Source of the DNA: Muribaculaceae bacterium
Lineage (GTDB): Bacteria > Bacteroidota > Bacteroidia > Bacteroidales > Muribaculaceae
Assembly (NCBI GenBank): GCA_017405965.1
Contig: JAFQZK010000015.1
Span: 62,001 to 126,000 of the forward strand
Length of the DNA stretch: 64,000 nt
Reading direction: 5' to 3'
Shown here one piece after another: positions 1 through 9,155 of the stretch (the stretch's first letter is position 1; the number at the start of each line of letters is the position of its first letter). The notes beneath the pieces are model-generated. The model was not told the origin of the DNA. It did not search any database and worked only from the letters and a program-made list of their open reading frames with translations. The position numbers and the translations under genes were made by a program.

Positions 1-1
1 C

Positions 2-1039
2 AAGATGATTGTGCGCGACAATACGGCCTATTTGTCGGACTGTTTCCTGTCTAACACTTATACTGTGGATGAACTGGTTGTGCCTGGTGACATCATGGTC
101 AACCAGACCATCGATGTCGATGTGAATATGTCTTACAGAACCTGGTGGTCAACCCAGCAGGGCCCTCTGGGCAATGTCTATCTGTCGATAGTGAAGGATG
201 GCGAAGAGGTGTCGCACAGCCAGTTGTATGAAGTGCAGATGCGCAGCAATCAGCCCACGACCTATCAGATGCAGATAACAGCACCTGCCGAATGGGGACG
301 CTATGAATTGATGCTGAATGATGAGAGCGGTAACCACATGATGTCAGCCGGAGACTGGTATCAGAGCGGCGAAGTCGTTGTGTCTCGCCTGTTTGTGGTG
401 CCTGTCTGCGAAATTCTTGTCGAGGACTTTGAGTCCATGACAGCCAACAGCAGCACCAGCGACAAGAATGTGCAGGGTAACTTCACCACTTGGAACTTTT
501 CCAAGAGTGGCGTGCGCGCTCCGGGCGAGGGTCGCTGCAACGGCACCAATTCTGTGATGTTGAAAAAGGCCAGCACATTGTACACTGCCGAGTCTCTGAG
601 CCACGGCTTCTTCATGGCTCGGGCAACCTTCTTCAACCAATCTTCAACGCTGGCCAAGTACACGCTGGAGTATTCACATGACGACGGTGCCACATGGCAA
701 AAGGCCAACACCATCGAGGATGCCAATGCTGCCGAAGTGCCCGAGAAGAGCGAGGTCAACGCTTTGTGGTTGCTTAATCTTTCGGCCAACAAGCCGGTTA
801 AATTCCGCATCGCCATGGTTGCCGGTGGCACTGGCTCGACCTATGTCGATGACGTGACGCTGTATTATGTCGATAATGTGGGTGACGTGAACTATGACGG
901 CGAAATCAACATTGCCGATGTCAACACCATCCTGGATGTGATTCTTGCAGGCGCTGATTTGTCTGCTGCCGATGTGAACGGTGACGGTGAAGTGAACATC
1001 GCCGACGTCAACGCACTCATCGACTTCATACTCAAATAA
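2..1039 (+). CDS. C-terminal part of a secreted dockerin-bearing protein (5' end outside window)
   Basis: The frame is open from the first complete codon, so the ATG at 5 is probably internal and the true start lies upstream. About 345 residues remain. A beta-rich module is followed by a jelly-roll-like segment (roughly residues 138-290, starting VEDFES) of the kind found in carbohydrate-binding or adhesion modules. The C-terminus is a dockerin type I-like pair of calcium loops (GDVNYDGEINIADVN, then DVNGDGEVNIADVN). No catalytic domain is visible in the part present. Dockerin tails of the same kind end the three C10 peptidases and the LRR protein elsewhere in this window, so the missing N-terminus may be a peptidase or adhesin; that is inference. 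Confidence 0.75.
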   Translation, partial: KMIVRDNTAYLSDCFLSNTYTVDELVVPGDIMVNQTIDVDVNMSYRTWWSTQQGPLGNVYLSIVKDGEEVSHSQLYEVQMRSNQPTTYQMQITAPAEWGRYELMLNDESGNHMMSAGDWYQSGEVVVSRLFVVPVCEILVEDFESMTANSSTSDKNVQGNFTTWNFSKSGVRAPGEGRCNGTNSVMLKKASTLYTAESLSHGFFMARATFFNQSSTLAKYTLEYSHDDGATWQKANTIEDANAAEVPEKSEVNALWLLNLSANKPVKFRIAMVAGGTGSTYVDDVTLYYVDNVGDVNYDGEINIADVNTILDVILAGADLSAADVNGDGEVNIADVNALIDFILK

Positions 1040-1055
1040 GACAAGGGGAAACCAA

Positions 1056-1098
1056 GAAAAAATGAGCGTGGCAGGGAGGTGTCTCTCCTTGTCACGCT
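1056..1098 (-). terminator. Terminator of the miaA operon
   Basis: A 15-bp stem with a few G-U pairs (arms about 1065-1079 and 1084-1098) overlaps the miaA stop codon. In the minus direction it is followed by a run of T (complement of the A-run 1056-1062). It probably also stops the plus-strand gene ending at 1039. Confidence 0.7.
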
Positions 1099-1988
1099 TT
1101 CAGCATGTCGAGGGCGGTGGGGATGGCCTCGTCGGGGGTGACCCAGGTGATATCGGGGTCGCGACGGTACCAGGTGAGCTGCTTTTTGGCATAGACGCGC
1201 GTGTTTTTCTTCATGCGTTCGATGGCGGTGTGGCGGTCCATCGTGCCGTCAAAGATGGCGAACATCTCCTTCATGCCCACGGTATTGAGCGAGTTGAGGT
1301 GGCGCAGGTGATAGACCGAACGGGCCTCCTGTTCCAGCCCGGCCTCGATCATGCGGTCCACGCGGCGGTTGATGCGGGCAAACAGCTGCTCACGTTCGAT
1401 GTTGAGGGCCAGCTTGATGATATTGAAATCGCGTTGTTTGGCGGTGCCGGTGCGCAGGGTGGAGTAGGGCACGCCCGCTTGACGGCAGATTTCCACACCG
1501 TGGCACACGCGGCTGGTGTTCTTGCGGTCGATTGTCGCGGCATATTGCGGGTCTAATTGCTCCAATTCCTCCATGAGGCTTTCCAACCCTTCGTCATGAA
1601 GCTTTTGTTTGACCGCTGCACGCACCTCGGGCGAGATATCGGGCAACTGGTCAATGCCGCGGCACACGGCATCGACATAGAGCATCGAACCTCCGCACAT
1701 CACAGCATAGTCGCCTTGCTGCCACAGCGCGGGCAGCAGGGCCAGCACGTCGGTCTCGAACTGAGCGGCGCTGTAGCTCTCCTCCAGGTCCTTGAAAGCC
1801 ACGAAATGATGGCGGGCGGCAGCCAGCTCATCGGGCGTGGGGGCCGCAGTGCAGATGGGGATGCCACGATAGATTTGGCGGGAATCGGCGTTGATGATGT
1901 CGCAATGCAGTCGCTGCGCCAGCGTGATGGCTGCCGCGGTCTTGCCCACACCCGTGGGCCCCGTGATGACAATCAACGTCTTGTCCAT
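1092..1988 (-). CDS. miaA: tRNA dimethylallyltransferase MiaA
   Basis: MiaA transfers a dimethylallyl group from DMAPP to N6 of A37 in tRNAs that read UNN codons. The 298-residue length is normal. A P-loop GPTGVGKT is at residues 10-17, and the DSRQIYRG motif that binds the target adenosine follows at about 36-43. The C-terminal tRNA-binding helical part (VYAKKQLTWYRRD) is intact. It is the last gene of a minus-strand operon; its ATG lies one base beyond the stop codon of the upstream permease gene, which implies translational coupling. A hairpin terminator overlaps the stop codon. Confidence 0.96.
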   Translation of the reverse strand: MDKTLIVITGPTGVGKTAAAITLAQRLHCDIINADSRQIYRGIPICTAAPTPDELAAARHHFVAFKDLEESYSAAQFETDVLALLPALWQQGDYAVMCGGSMLYVDAVCRGIDQLPDISPEVRAAVKQKLHDEGLESLMEELEQLDPQYAATIDRKNTSRVCHGVEICRQAGVPYSTLRTGTAKQRDFNIIKLALNIEREQLFARINRRVDRMIEAGLEQEARSVYHLRHLNSLNTVGMKEMFAIFDGTMDRHTAIERMKKNTRVYAKKQLTWYRRDPDITWVTPDEAIPTALDMLKA

Positions 1989-1989
1989 C

Positions 1990-3201
1990 TCAGGTATCTG
2001 ATTCCTGATTGTCTTTTTTGTCCCCGTTGCGGTACATGTTGAGGAACGATGAGGTCAAGGTCAAGGGCGCCTTGTGGTCTTGTATCTCCTTTTTCTTGGT
2101 TTTGTGAAGCGGGTTGGGCTGGTGCAGCACAAACTCACAATAGTATGAGATGATGAGTGTCGTGAGCGGTAGTCCGATGATCAGTCCGATGAAGCCCAAG
2201 ACATAGACCCACAACGACAATGACAAGAAGATGATGGCGGGATTCAAGCCCATCTGGTTCTTCATGATAATGGGAATAAGTACCATGTCCTGAATGACCT
2301 GGCAGATGATGTAGGCCACAATGACCCAGGCGAACATCACCCAGAAACTAGCTCCTGTAGCTGCTGTTGCCACCAGGCACAGGAATGCGGCGATGGGGAT
2401 GGAGATGAGTTGCAGATAAGGCACCATATTCAGTATGCCAACAAACAAGCCGAAGGCTATCGCCATGGGCAAACCGATGATGTAGAACTCGATGGCGAAA
2501 ATCACGCCCACGAAGAACGATACTGCTGCCTGTCCACGAAAGTAGCGGCTCATGGTGTCGGCCACGTCGCCGAAGATGCGCAATGCCATGCGGCGATAGC
2601 GGGCAGGGATAGCGCCCTTGAATGCATGCGACAACTTATTGAAGTCCAGCAGGATGAAGAACATGTACAGCAGCACGATGAACCATGACACGATGCTGAA
2701 GATGACGCTCATGGTGCCACCCACCACCGACCATGCTCCCGATGCCGCCTTGTTGATGATTTCCATCCATTGCTGCTTGGAGAAGATCTCGTTGATCTTG
2801 TTAAGGTCGATGTAGCGCTGGATGAACTCGTTGATTTCGGAGGGGACATAGGGGATGCGCAACGATGACTTGGCATAGGCCGCCAGCTGCTTGGACATCA
2901 CGCTGAACTCATCGATTAAGTAGGGAATGACGAGCCAGCACAGGCCTACGATGACCGCGATGACGATGATGAGCGCCAGTACTACGGCAAGGCTACGGGC
3001 CTTGATGCGGGCTTTGCGTTGCAGCCACTCGACCAGCGGTTCGATGATATAGGCCAGGATGAAACCCACGACAAACGGCATCAACACGGGGCTCAGATAA
3101 TTGACGAGCCATACGCCTATAGCCACGCTGACGATGGTGAGCACGAGCCTCACCACACGATCGAAGTCATATTTCTTTTGTTGTTGTACTGTCTGTGACA
3201 T
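1990..3201 (-). CDS. AI-2E family transporter (PerM-like permease)
   Basis: A polytopic inner-membrane protein of 403 residues with hydrophobic segments near residues 15-80, 150-185 and 215-340, the arrangement of the AI-2E_transport (PerM/TqsA/YdiK) family. Members export small molecules or ions; the family name does not prove autoinducer-2 transport. The tail after about residue 360 is hydrophilic and charged and should be cytoplasmic. It lies between exonuclease III (22-bp gap upstream) and miaA (1-bp gap downstream) in one operon. Substrate unknown. Confidence 0.85.
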   Translation of the reverse strand: MSQTVQQQKKYDFDRVVRLVLTIVSVAIGVWLVNYLSPVLMPFVVGFILAYIIEPLVEWLQRKARIKARSLAVVLALIIVIAVIVGLCWLVIPYLIDEFSVMSKQLAAYAKSSLRIPYVPSEINEFIQRYIDLNKINEIFSKQQWMEIINKAASGAWSVVGGTMSVIFSIVSWFIVLLYMFFILLDFNKLSHAFKGAIPARYRRMALRIFGDVADTMSRYFRGQAAVSFFVGVIFAIEFYIIGLPMAIAFGLFVGILNMVPYLQLISIPIAAFLCLVATAATGASFWVMFAWVIVAYIICQVIQDMVLIPIIMKNQMGLNPAIIFLSLSLWVYVLGFIGLIIGLPLTTLIISYYCEFVLHQPNPLHKTKKKEIQDHKAPLTLTSSFLNMYRNGDKKDNQESDT

Positions 3202-3223
3202 AGCTGGATGTGCAGAATTATAG

Positions 3224-3979
3224 TTAGAAGTTGATGTCCACCTCGACAGGGCAATGGTCGCTGCCGTAGATGCCGGTGTGGATCTTGGCGTCGGTGAGTT
3301 GTCCTTGCAGGCGGTCGCTCACCAGGAAGTAGTCGATGCGCCAGCCGGCGTTCTTCTCGCGGGCTTTGAAGCGGTAACTCCACCACGAGTACACGTCGGC
3401 CACATCGGGGTTGAAAAAGCGCCAGGTGTCGGTGAAGCCTGCCCCCAGCAATACGGTCATTTTCTCGCGCTCCTCGTCGGTGAAACCGGCATTCTTGCGG
3501 TTGGTCTTGGGATTCTTGAGGTCGATTTCCTGATGCGCCACATTAAGGTCGCCGCACACGATGACGGGCTTCTTCTTGTCCAGTTCCAGCAGATAGGCGC
3601 GGAAAGCGTCTTCCCACGTCATGCGATAGTCCAGGCGGCGCAGGCCGTCCTGACTGTTGGGCGTGTAGCAGGTCACGAGATAGAAATCGGGCATCTCAAG
3701 GGTGATGACGCGGCCCTCATGGTCGTGTTCCTCGATGCCGATGCCGTAGGTCACGCTCAGCGGCTCGTGACGGCTGTAGATGGCGGTGCCTGAGTAGCCT
3801 TTCTTCTCGGCATAGTTCCAATAGGAACGGTAACCCTCAAATTCCAGGTCGAGCTGCCCCTCTTGCATCTTGGTCTCCTGCAGGCAGAAGAAGTCGGCGT
3901 CCAGTTCCTTGAAGATGTCACCGAACCCTTTACCCACCACGGCCCTCAAGCCGTTCACATTCCATGAGATAAACTTCAT
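3224..3979 (-). CDS. xth: Exodeoxyribonuclease III / AP endonuclease
   Basis: Endonuclease-exonuclease-phosphatase family enzyme of 251 residues. It incises DNA 5' to abasic sites and trims 3' ends in base-excision repair. Every hallmark is present: NVNGLRA near the N-terminus (metal-binding Asn), LQETK (catalytic Glu), [13 protein letters not shown] (Asp and Asn), RIDYFLVS and the terminal SDHCPV (catalytic Asp-His). The start is [10 protein letters not shown], the usual family beginning. It is second in the minus-strand operon, 12 bp after the DUF4250 gene. Confidence 0.95.
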   Translation of the reverse strand: MKFISWNVNGLRAVVGKGFGDIFKELDADFFCLQETKMQEGQLDLEFEGYRSYWNYAEKKGYSGTAIYSRHEPLSVTYGIGIEEHDHEGRVITLEMPDFYLVTCYTPNSQDGLRRLDYRMTWEDAFRAYLLELDKKKPVIVCGDLNVAHQEIDLKNPKTNRKNAGFTDEEREKMTVLLGAGFTDTWRFFNPDVADVYSWWSYRFKAREKNAGWRIDYFLVSDRLQGQLTDAKIHTGIYGSDHCPVEVDINF

Positions 3980-3991
3980 AGCGAGATGTTT

Positions 3992-4171
3992 TTATGTTCT
4001 GAATTGTCGTGTCACGGGATCATAGGAAATACCGGCTCGACCCAATTCACATTGCAGTGAAATCATGTTGATGCCCGCGCTCAGGCAGAAAGTCTCCAAG
4101 TCCATATCGTTGGCTTTGAGCATCATGTTCACTTGTTGCGATTTCATGTAGGGATCGTCCGATAGTTTCAT
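3992..4171 (-). CDS. DUF4250 domain protein
   Basis: A 59-residue protein beginning MKLSDDPYM. The pattern (short DDP motif, conserved NM, alternating helices, then GISYDPVTRQF near the end) matches DUF4250, a small family of unknown function common in Bacteroidota and Firmicutes. The open frame extends 54 codons further upstream, but that part has no family similarity and would cross the -7 box at 4205-4212, so I place the start at 4171. It is the first gene of the operon with xth, the permease and miaA. Confidence 0.8.
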   Translation of the reverse strand: MKLSDDPYMKSQQVNMMLKANDMDLETFCLSAGINMISLQCELGRAGISYDPVTRQFRT

Positions 4172-4204
4172 AGTGATGTGTCGTGAGTGTTGTTTATTAG
4201 GTTG

Positions 4205-4212
4205 CAAATATA
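4205..4212 (-). promoter_or_regulatory. -7 box for the DUF4250-xth-permease-miaA operon
   Basis: TATATTTG on the minus strand fits TAnnTTTG, 33 bp upstream of the chosen start at 4171. No well-spaced -33 element was found. It is divergent from the promoter at 4256-4263. Confidence 0.5.
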
Positions 4213-4255
4213 GTGCAATTATCGGGTCAAATGGCCACAATGGTTGAAAAAATTG

Positions 4256-4263
4256 TAATTTTG
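4256..4263 (+). promoter_or_regulatory. -7 box of the long RluA gene, likely leaderless
   Basis: TAATTTTG matches the Bacteroidota -7 consensus and ends only five bases before the ATG at 4269. The expected transcription start falls at or beside the start codon, so the mRNA may have no 5' leader. No convincing -33 box. Confidence 0.5.
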
Positions 4264-4268
4264 TGGCA

Positions 4269-5894
4269 ATGAATGGCAAGTTCCATCCGCTCGACCTTGA
4301 TGTGGCGACTACCGAGTTGCCGCAGCAGTTCACGTGCCCCTTCTGCTATGAGCCGCATGGGTTGGCACTCATGGCGGTGGAACAGGTGCAACGCTATGTC
4401 GCCTCGCGTGCCGATTGGGCCGATGAACTGGCATCGGGCAAAATGCTTGGCGTACTCGTTGTGAGCGACAGCGAGGGGCGATTGGGCTACCTTGCCGCCT
4501 TCTCGGGCAATCTGGCAGGCAGCGTGCACCACGACTTTTTCGTGCCTCCTGTCTATGACCTGCTGGATCCACAAGGCGAGTTCAAGCAGGGCGAGGCTCA
4601 GATTACCGCCATCAACCATGAGGTGGAGCGGCTGGAGCATGCTCCCGAACTGCTCTCATTGCACAGGCGCGAAGCCGAAGTGAAGCAGAAGATGTGCGAT
4701 GAAATCAACGGCTTCAAGTCACTGATGCAGCAACACAAGCGCCAGCGCGATGAACGTCGAGCACATGCGAACCTCGCCCCCGAGGAGCAGGAAGCGCTCT
4801 TGAATCAGAGCCGCTTTGAAAAGGCTGAGTTGAAACGCCTTCGCCAGCGTTTTGAAGCCGAATTGCAGCAAGTCAACGATGAAATCAACCTTCACCGTCA
4901 ACACATCAACACGCTGAAAGCCCGCCGCAAGGCAATGAGCGAGGCCCTGCAGGAGCGCATCTTCAGGCTGTTTGTCGTGAGCAATGCCCGTGGTGAGCGC
5001 CGCGACCTGGTCGAGGTGTTCAAGCCGCTGGGCACCCTGCCGCCGTCAGGGGCAGGGGAGTGCTGTGCCCCGCGGTTGCTCAACTACGCTTTCAACAACG
5101 ACTTGCACCCTGTGTGCATGGCCGAGTTCTGGTGGGGAGCGTCACCCGTGGGCGAGGTGCGCCATCACGGTCATTTCTATCCTGCTTGCCGCAGCAAGTG
5201 CAAGCCCATCCTTGAGTTTATGCTGCAAGGGCTTGACGTGGAAGATAACCTTTTGGGCGTCGCCCTGGATGACAGCGCACTGGACATCGTCTATGATGAC
5301 CGGTGGCTCACGGTAGTCAACAAACCTTCAGGAATGTTGACCGTTCCGGGCAAACTGTTGGAGGACAGTTTGTTGACACGTTATCAAGATGCCCACCCCG
5401 AGGCCGCTGGCCCCATTGTGGTGCACCGTCTGGATCAAGAGACATCGGGACTTGTCGTGTTTGCCAAGGACAAGGAAACCCACAAGGCTTTGCAGCAGCA
5501 ATTCGAGGCCCATACCATCAAGAAACGCTACATCGCCCTGCTTGACGGCCTCGTACCCCAGGATGAGGGTATCATCGACTTGCCCCTCAGACCCGACGTG
5601 GATGACCGGCCCCGTCAGTGCGTGGACTATGAGCTGGGCAAGCGTGCTGTGACACGTTACCGGGTGCTGGAGCGCAAGAACGGCCTGTCGCGCGTGGCAT
5701 TTGAACCTTTCACGGGCCGCACACACCAGTTGCGTGTACATGCCTCGCACATCAAGGGGCTGAATTGCCCCATCGTGGGCGACCGTCTTTACGGCAAGGC
5801 CGGTAATCGCCTGATGCTGCATGCCCAGTCCATCACTTTCATTCATCCTGCAACAGGTGAAAATATGACGCTGGAATGTACCCCGGAATTCTAA
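4269..5894 (+). CDS. RluA-type pseudouridine synthase with long N-terminal extension
   Basis: The last ~210 residues are a RluA/RsuA-family pseudouridine synthase that isomerises uridine in rRNA or tRNA. The catalytic motif VHRLDQETSG carries the nucleophile Asp at about residue 389, and GRTHQLRVH follows. The first ~330 residues are an extension: a CPFCYEPHG patch near the N-terminus and a charged coiled-coil region (about residues 115-225), an architecture I associate with Bacteroidota homologues. No S4 domain is visible. A GTG at 4263 is in frame, but it overlaps the -7 box, so ATG 4269 is chosen. Target nucleotide unknown. Confidence 0.85.
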   Translation: MNGKFHPLDLDVATTELPQQFTCPFCYEPHGLALMAVEQVQRYVASRADWADELASGKMLGVLVVSDSEGRLGYLAAFSGNLAGSVHHDFFVPPVYDLLDPQGEFKQGEAQITAINHEVERLEHAPELLSLHRREAEVKQKMCDEINGFKSLMQQHKRQRDERRAHANLAPEEQEALLNQSRFEKAELKRLRQRFEAELQQVNDEINLHRQHINTLKARRKAMSEALQERIFRLFVVSNARGERRDLVEVFKPLGTLPPSGAGECCAPRLLNYAFNNDLHPVCMAEFWWGASPVGEVRHHGHFYPACRSKCKPILEFMLQGLDVEDNLLGVALDDSALDIVYDDRWLTVVNKPSGMLTVPGKLLEDSLLTRYQDAHPEAAGPIVVHRLDQETSGLVVFAKDKETHKALQQQFEAHTIKKRYIALLDGLVPQDEGIIDLPLRPDVDDRPRQCVDYELGKRAVTRYRVLERKNGLSRVAFEPFTGRTHQLRVHASHIKGLNCPIVGDRLYGKAGNRLMLHAQSITFIHPATGENMTLECTPEF

Positions 5895-6000
5895 TAGCTT
5901 GGGAATGAAATGAAAATATTTACATTTTTTTTGAAATCTGCTTGTTTTAGTCAAAAAGAATAAAACAATGCTAATAGTTTACAAAATCGAATTAAATCAT

Positions 6001-6031
6001 TTTGTTGTTTGCAATTGTAACTCTATATTTG
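6001..6031 (+). promoter_or_regulatory. Promoter of the TonB-domain gene
   Basis: TTTG (6001-6004), a 19-bp spacer, then TATATTTG (6024-6031): an exact fit to the Bacteroidota sigma-ABfr promoter. It gives a leader of about 55 nt before the start at 6092. Confidence 0.75.
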
Positions 6032-6091
6032 CGCCACTGATAATTGGGGTAAACCCCTGTATTGTAACTGATATTGAATCAAAAACGGCTT

Positions 6092-6532
6092 ATGCTCAAA
6101 CAATTACGCTTGGTATTGTTAGCTGTGATGACGTTGGCCGCCGTGTTGCCGATGGCAGCGCAGGTGCGTCATGTCACTACTGTCAATCCCCTGTCCAAGC
6201 AGTCCTACATGGAGGTCTATGAGTTTGACTATGTGGACATCCAACCCCAGTTTCCCGGTGGCGAGCGCGGCCTGATCAATTTCATCAACAAGACTCGAGA
6301 GTATCCCTACCATGCCTATAAGAAACGCATTCAGGGCCGTGTCCTGTGCAGTTTTATCGTAGGTGTTGACGGCAAGGTGAACGATGTGCGCGTGATACGA
6401 GGTTCCGGCGACGACAGCCTGAACCGCGAGGCTATCCGTGTCATCGAGAAGATGCCCAAGTGGAGTGTGGGCAAGGTCGGCAATCATGCCGTTCCCGTTC
6501 GTGTCGTGCTCCCGATCAACTTCAGGCTTTGA
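6092..6532 (+). CDS. Exported TonB C-terminal-domain protein
   Basis: A 146-residue protein with a signal peptide (MLKQLRLVLLAVMTL, cleavage likely after MAAQ) followed directly by a TonB C-terminal fold: PQFPGGERGLINFI, then GRVLCSFIVGVDGKVNDVRVIRG, then REAIRVIEKMPKW. TonB normally anchors in the inner membrane and energises outer-membrane receptors. This one lacks the proline-rich spanning segment and appears free or processed, as in many stand-alone Bacteroidota energy-transducer-like proteins. A TTG six codons upstream is possible, but the ATG gives a cleaner signal peptide. It stands alone, with its own promoter. Confidence 0.85.
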   Translation: MLKQLRLVLLAVMTLAAVLPMAAQVRHVTTVNPLSKQSYMEVYEFDYVDIQPQFPGGERGLINFINKTREYPYHAYKKRIQGRVLCSFIVGVDGKVNDVRVIRGSGDDSLNREAIRVIEKMPKWSVGKVGNHAVPVRVVLPINFRL

Positions 6533-6651
6533 TCTCCTGATCCTTTCTCAACATTATCTTCAGTCTAAGTGAGACGTTAACTTTGGCGCCTCCAGTAGTT
6601 TTGTGCCCTTAAGTTTTGGGCATTATGCATTTTTTTTACAAATTTTTTCCT

Positions 6652-6659
6652 TAACTTTG
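6652..6659 (+). promoter_or_regulatory. -7 box of the first C10 peptidase
   Basis: TAACTTTG matches TAnnTTTG about 80 bp before the start codon at 6741. No clear -33 TTTG at the expected distance. Confidence 0.55.
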
Positions 6660-6740
6660 TCGCGTCCATTGACCACTGAACAAGTGAAGTCAAGTTGTAT
6701 CAATCTAAGATAGCCTTAACCAACTGTAAACCAACGGATT

Positions 6741-9116
6741 ATGAAAAAAATTCTGTTTCTTGCCGTACTTTTATTGGCGGCGACACAGGCTTTTGCTGAG
6801 CAAGTGAGTTTGACTCAGGCCCAAGCCAAGGCAATGCATTTCTTGCAAAGTAATAACGCTAATCGCTTGAATGGCGCACCGGTAAGCAATCTCAAATTGT
6901 TGTATGCCGAGACCGGCGAAACCCGCTTGGCTACTCCCGCTTATTACATCTTCAATGCCGACAATTCATTTGTCATCGTTGCCGGTGATGATCGTGCCGA
7001 GGAGATTCTGGCCTATGGCGAAGGCACCCTCGACATGAACACCATGCCCGAGAACATGAAGTTCTGGCTCAGTTACTATGCAAGACAGATCGAGTACCTG
7101 CAGCAGAATCCCGACCTCAAGGCCCGCAAGACCGCGTTAAGGGATGGCGTCGACATTGCACCGATGATCGAAGCCAAGTGGGATCAGGGTACTCCCTACT
7201 ACAACCAGTGCCCGGGTACAGGTGGAACGCATGCGATGACAGGCTGTGCCACTACATCGCTGGCCCAGGTCTTTTACTTCTGGAAATCTCCCACCAGCCC
7301 CACGCCTGTCATTCCCGGCTACACGACGCGTAACGGGCAGTTCACGCTCCCGGATTTGCCTTCGGTGACATTTGACTGGGCGAACATGCTTCCAACATAT
7401 TGGTATGGCCAATATAATGACGCCAATGCCACAGCCGTGGCCCAGTTGATGCGCTACATCGGACAAGCCGAGGAAATGAACTACGGCGTGGATGGCAGTG
7501 ATGCTTGGGAAGATGACATCGCCAGGGCCTGTGACCTCTTGGGCTATGAGGAGGCTGTCCCTGTGTACAAGAGCACGATCAACTTCGACACCGACGAGGA
7601 GACGACCTATATCAACGACGAAGACTGGTTGGCAGAAATCTTGGGCGAACTCCAGGCTGGTCGCCCGATGGTGTTCTGCGCTTTTGATTACGTTAACGCT
7701 AATCATAACTACGTTGGCCATGCCTTTAACGTGGATGGTTACAGGGCCTCGGATGGCCACTTCCATATCAACTGGGGCTGGAGTGGCACCGGTAATGGCT
7801 ATTTTGCCATGAATGAGTTTGCCAACCAGGGTTCCAACTACCACCTGGGGCAGCGCATCGTGAAGAACATCTATCCCTCGGTAGCCCAGGTTCCGACCAT
7901 CATCATGGATCCGGAGCAACTGAATATGGCCACGCGTGTCGGTAGGCCCGTGACCAAGATGTTCACTGTCAAGGGTAAACTGCTCACCGATGACATCACC
8001 TTGACGTTGAATGACCCTGACGGCGTGTTTACCCTCAGTACAACCACGTTGACGCCCGAGGATTACGGTTACTACAAGTGGATCATTGTGACCTATGACC
8101 CCGATGTCGTGGGAAACCATTCAGCAACAGTAACTTTGAGCAGCCCCGGCGCCGAGGATAAGGTGATCACGCTGAACGGTACGGCCGATATGGAAATCGC
8201 CGATCCCGTGATGCAGCCCGCCGATCCGAGCGCCATTACCCTGACATCGTTCCGTGCTGACTGGACCGACGAGACTCCTGACGCTAATGTTGCCGGTTAT
8301 ACCCTCGATGTGGAACTGAAGCCCACTTACTATCTCATTGGAGAAGCAGACTGGAGCAACGTGAGCGAGGGTGGTTTCTCGGCTGTGACCGCCGATGCAG
8401 CCAATTATTTCCCTGCTGGTTGGTCCTTCGCCGGTAATGACCTGTGGGCCGAAGATGGCTGTATCTCGATCAGCGGTAACTTCAGCTTCTCGTCACCGAC
8501 CTATAATCTGGCCGATGAGAAGAAAGCGACTGTAGTGTTTACTGCCAAGTCGGGTTACACTGCATCAAGTGTCACGGTTTCGACAAGTGTCGACGAGAAG
8601 GTCGTTTCTGTCACCGACAGGTCATTCACGCAGTTTACAGTCGTTCTGGACTGTGCCGATCTTGACAAGGTGACGATTACCAACAAGAGCGGTAACCCCT
8701 ACTTCTTGAATATGCAGATCTATGCCGGCCAGGAGGAATCCAACCTTCGCGCTACCGAGAGCGGCGATGAGAACCACCGCATCATCACCGGCATCCTCGA
8801 TAAGTCTTACAAGGTGACCAACCTGAGCGCTGGAGGCACTTTCTTCTACAAGGTGAAGACCCAGTATACCGACGGTACCGAGAGCGCGTGGAGCAACATC
8901 GAGCAGGTAAGGCTGTTCGGCGATGCCCATGTCTATGAGCTCGGCGACGTGAATCACGACGGCTTTGTAACCGTTACCGACGTGACCGCCCTCATCAATG
9001 CACTGATGGCCAATGTTGAGCCCTGTCCCATTTGCTCCGACATCAATGGAGACCAAGCAGTCAATGTCACCGATGTGATCATGTTGATCAATATGATCAT
9101 GAGCAGCACAAACTGA
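6741..9116 (+). CDS. C10 family (streptopain-like) cysteine peptidase with dockerin, copy 1
   Basis: A secreted 791-residue zymogen. Signal peptide 1-19; SpeB-type inhibitory prodomain about 20-130; catalytic domain about 140-385 with nucleophile Cys169 (MTGCATTS), His327 (GHAFNVDGY) and INWGWSG at 343-349 (the Asn-Trp motif). Then an Ig-like module (about 390-490), fibronectin III-like sequence interrupted by a jelly-roll-like insert (about 495-720), and a dockerin type I-like C-terminus (GDVNHDGFVTVTDVT, then DINGDQAVNVTDVI). It should hydrolyse proteins outside the cell or on its surface. It heads a row of three paralogues on this strand. The dockerin-coding DNA is nearly identical to that of copy 2. 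Confidence 0.93.
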   Translation: MKKILFLAVLLLAATQAFAEQVSLTQAQAKAMHFLQSNNANRLNGAPVSNLKLLYAETGETRLATPAYYIFNADNSFVIVAGDDRAEEILAYGEGTLDMNTMPENMKFWLSYYARQIEYLQQNPDLKARKTALRDGVDIAPMIEAKWDQGTPYYNQCPGTGGTHAMTGCATTSLAQVFYFWKSPTSPTPVIPGYTTRNGQFTLPDLPSVTFDWANMLPTYWYGQYNDANATAVAQLMRYIGQAEEMNYGVDGSDAWEDDIARACDLLGYEEAVPVYKSTINFDTDEETTYINDEDWLAEILGELQAGRPMVFCAFDYVNANHNYVGHAFNVDGYRASDGHFHINWGWSGTGNGYFAMNEFANQGSNYHLGQRIVKNIYPSVAQVPTIIMDPEQLNMATRVGRPVTKMFTVKGKLLTDDITLTLNDPDGVFTLSTTTLTPEDYGYYKWIIVTYDPDVVGNHSATVTLSSPGAEDKVITLNGTADMEIADPVMQPADPSAITLTSFRADWTDETPDANVAGYTLDVELKPTYYLIGEADWSNVSEGGFSAVTADAANYFPAGWSFAGNDLWAEDGCISISGNFSFSSPTYNLADEKKATVVFTAKSGYTASSVTVSTSVDEKVVSVTDRSFTQFTVVLDCADLDKVTITNKSGNPYFLNMQIYAGQEESNLRATESGDENHRIITGILDKSYKVTNLSAGGTFFYKVKTQYTDGTESAWSNIEQVRLFGDAHVYELGDVNHDGFVTVTDVTALINALMANVEPCPICSDINGDQAVNVTDVIMLINMIMSSTN

Positions 9117-9155
9117 TAACAAATCACTATTATCAATTAATATTAACTGTTTTTT

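Noticed and set aside
1990-3201. Quorum-sensing function for the AI-2E family permease
   Set aside because: The family name is historical; no luxS or lsr genes are in the window and the operon is housekeeping.
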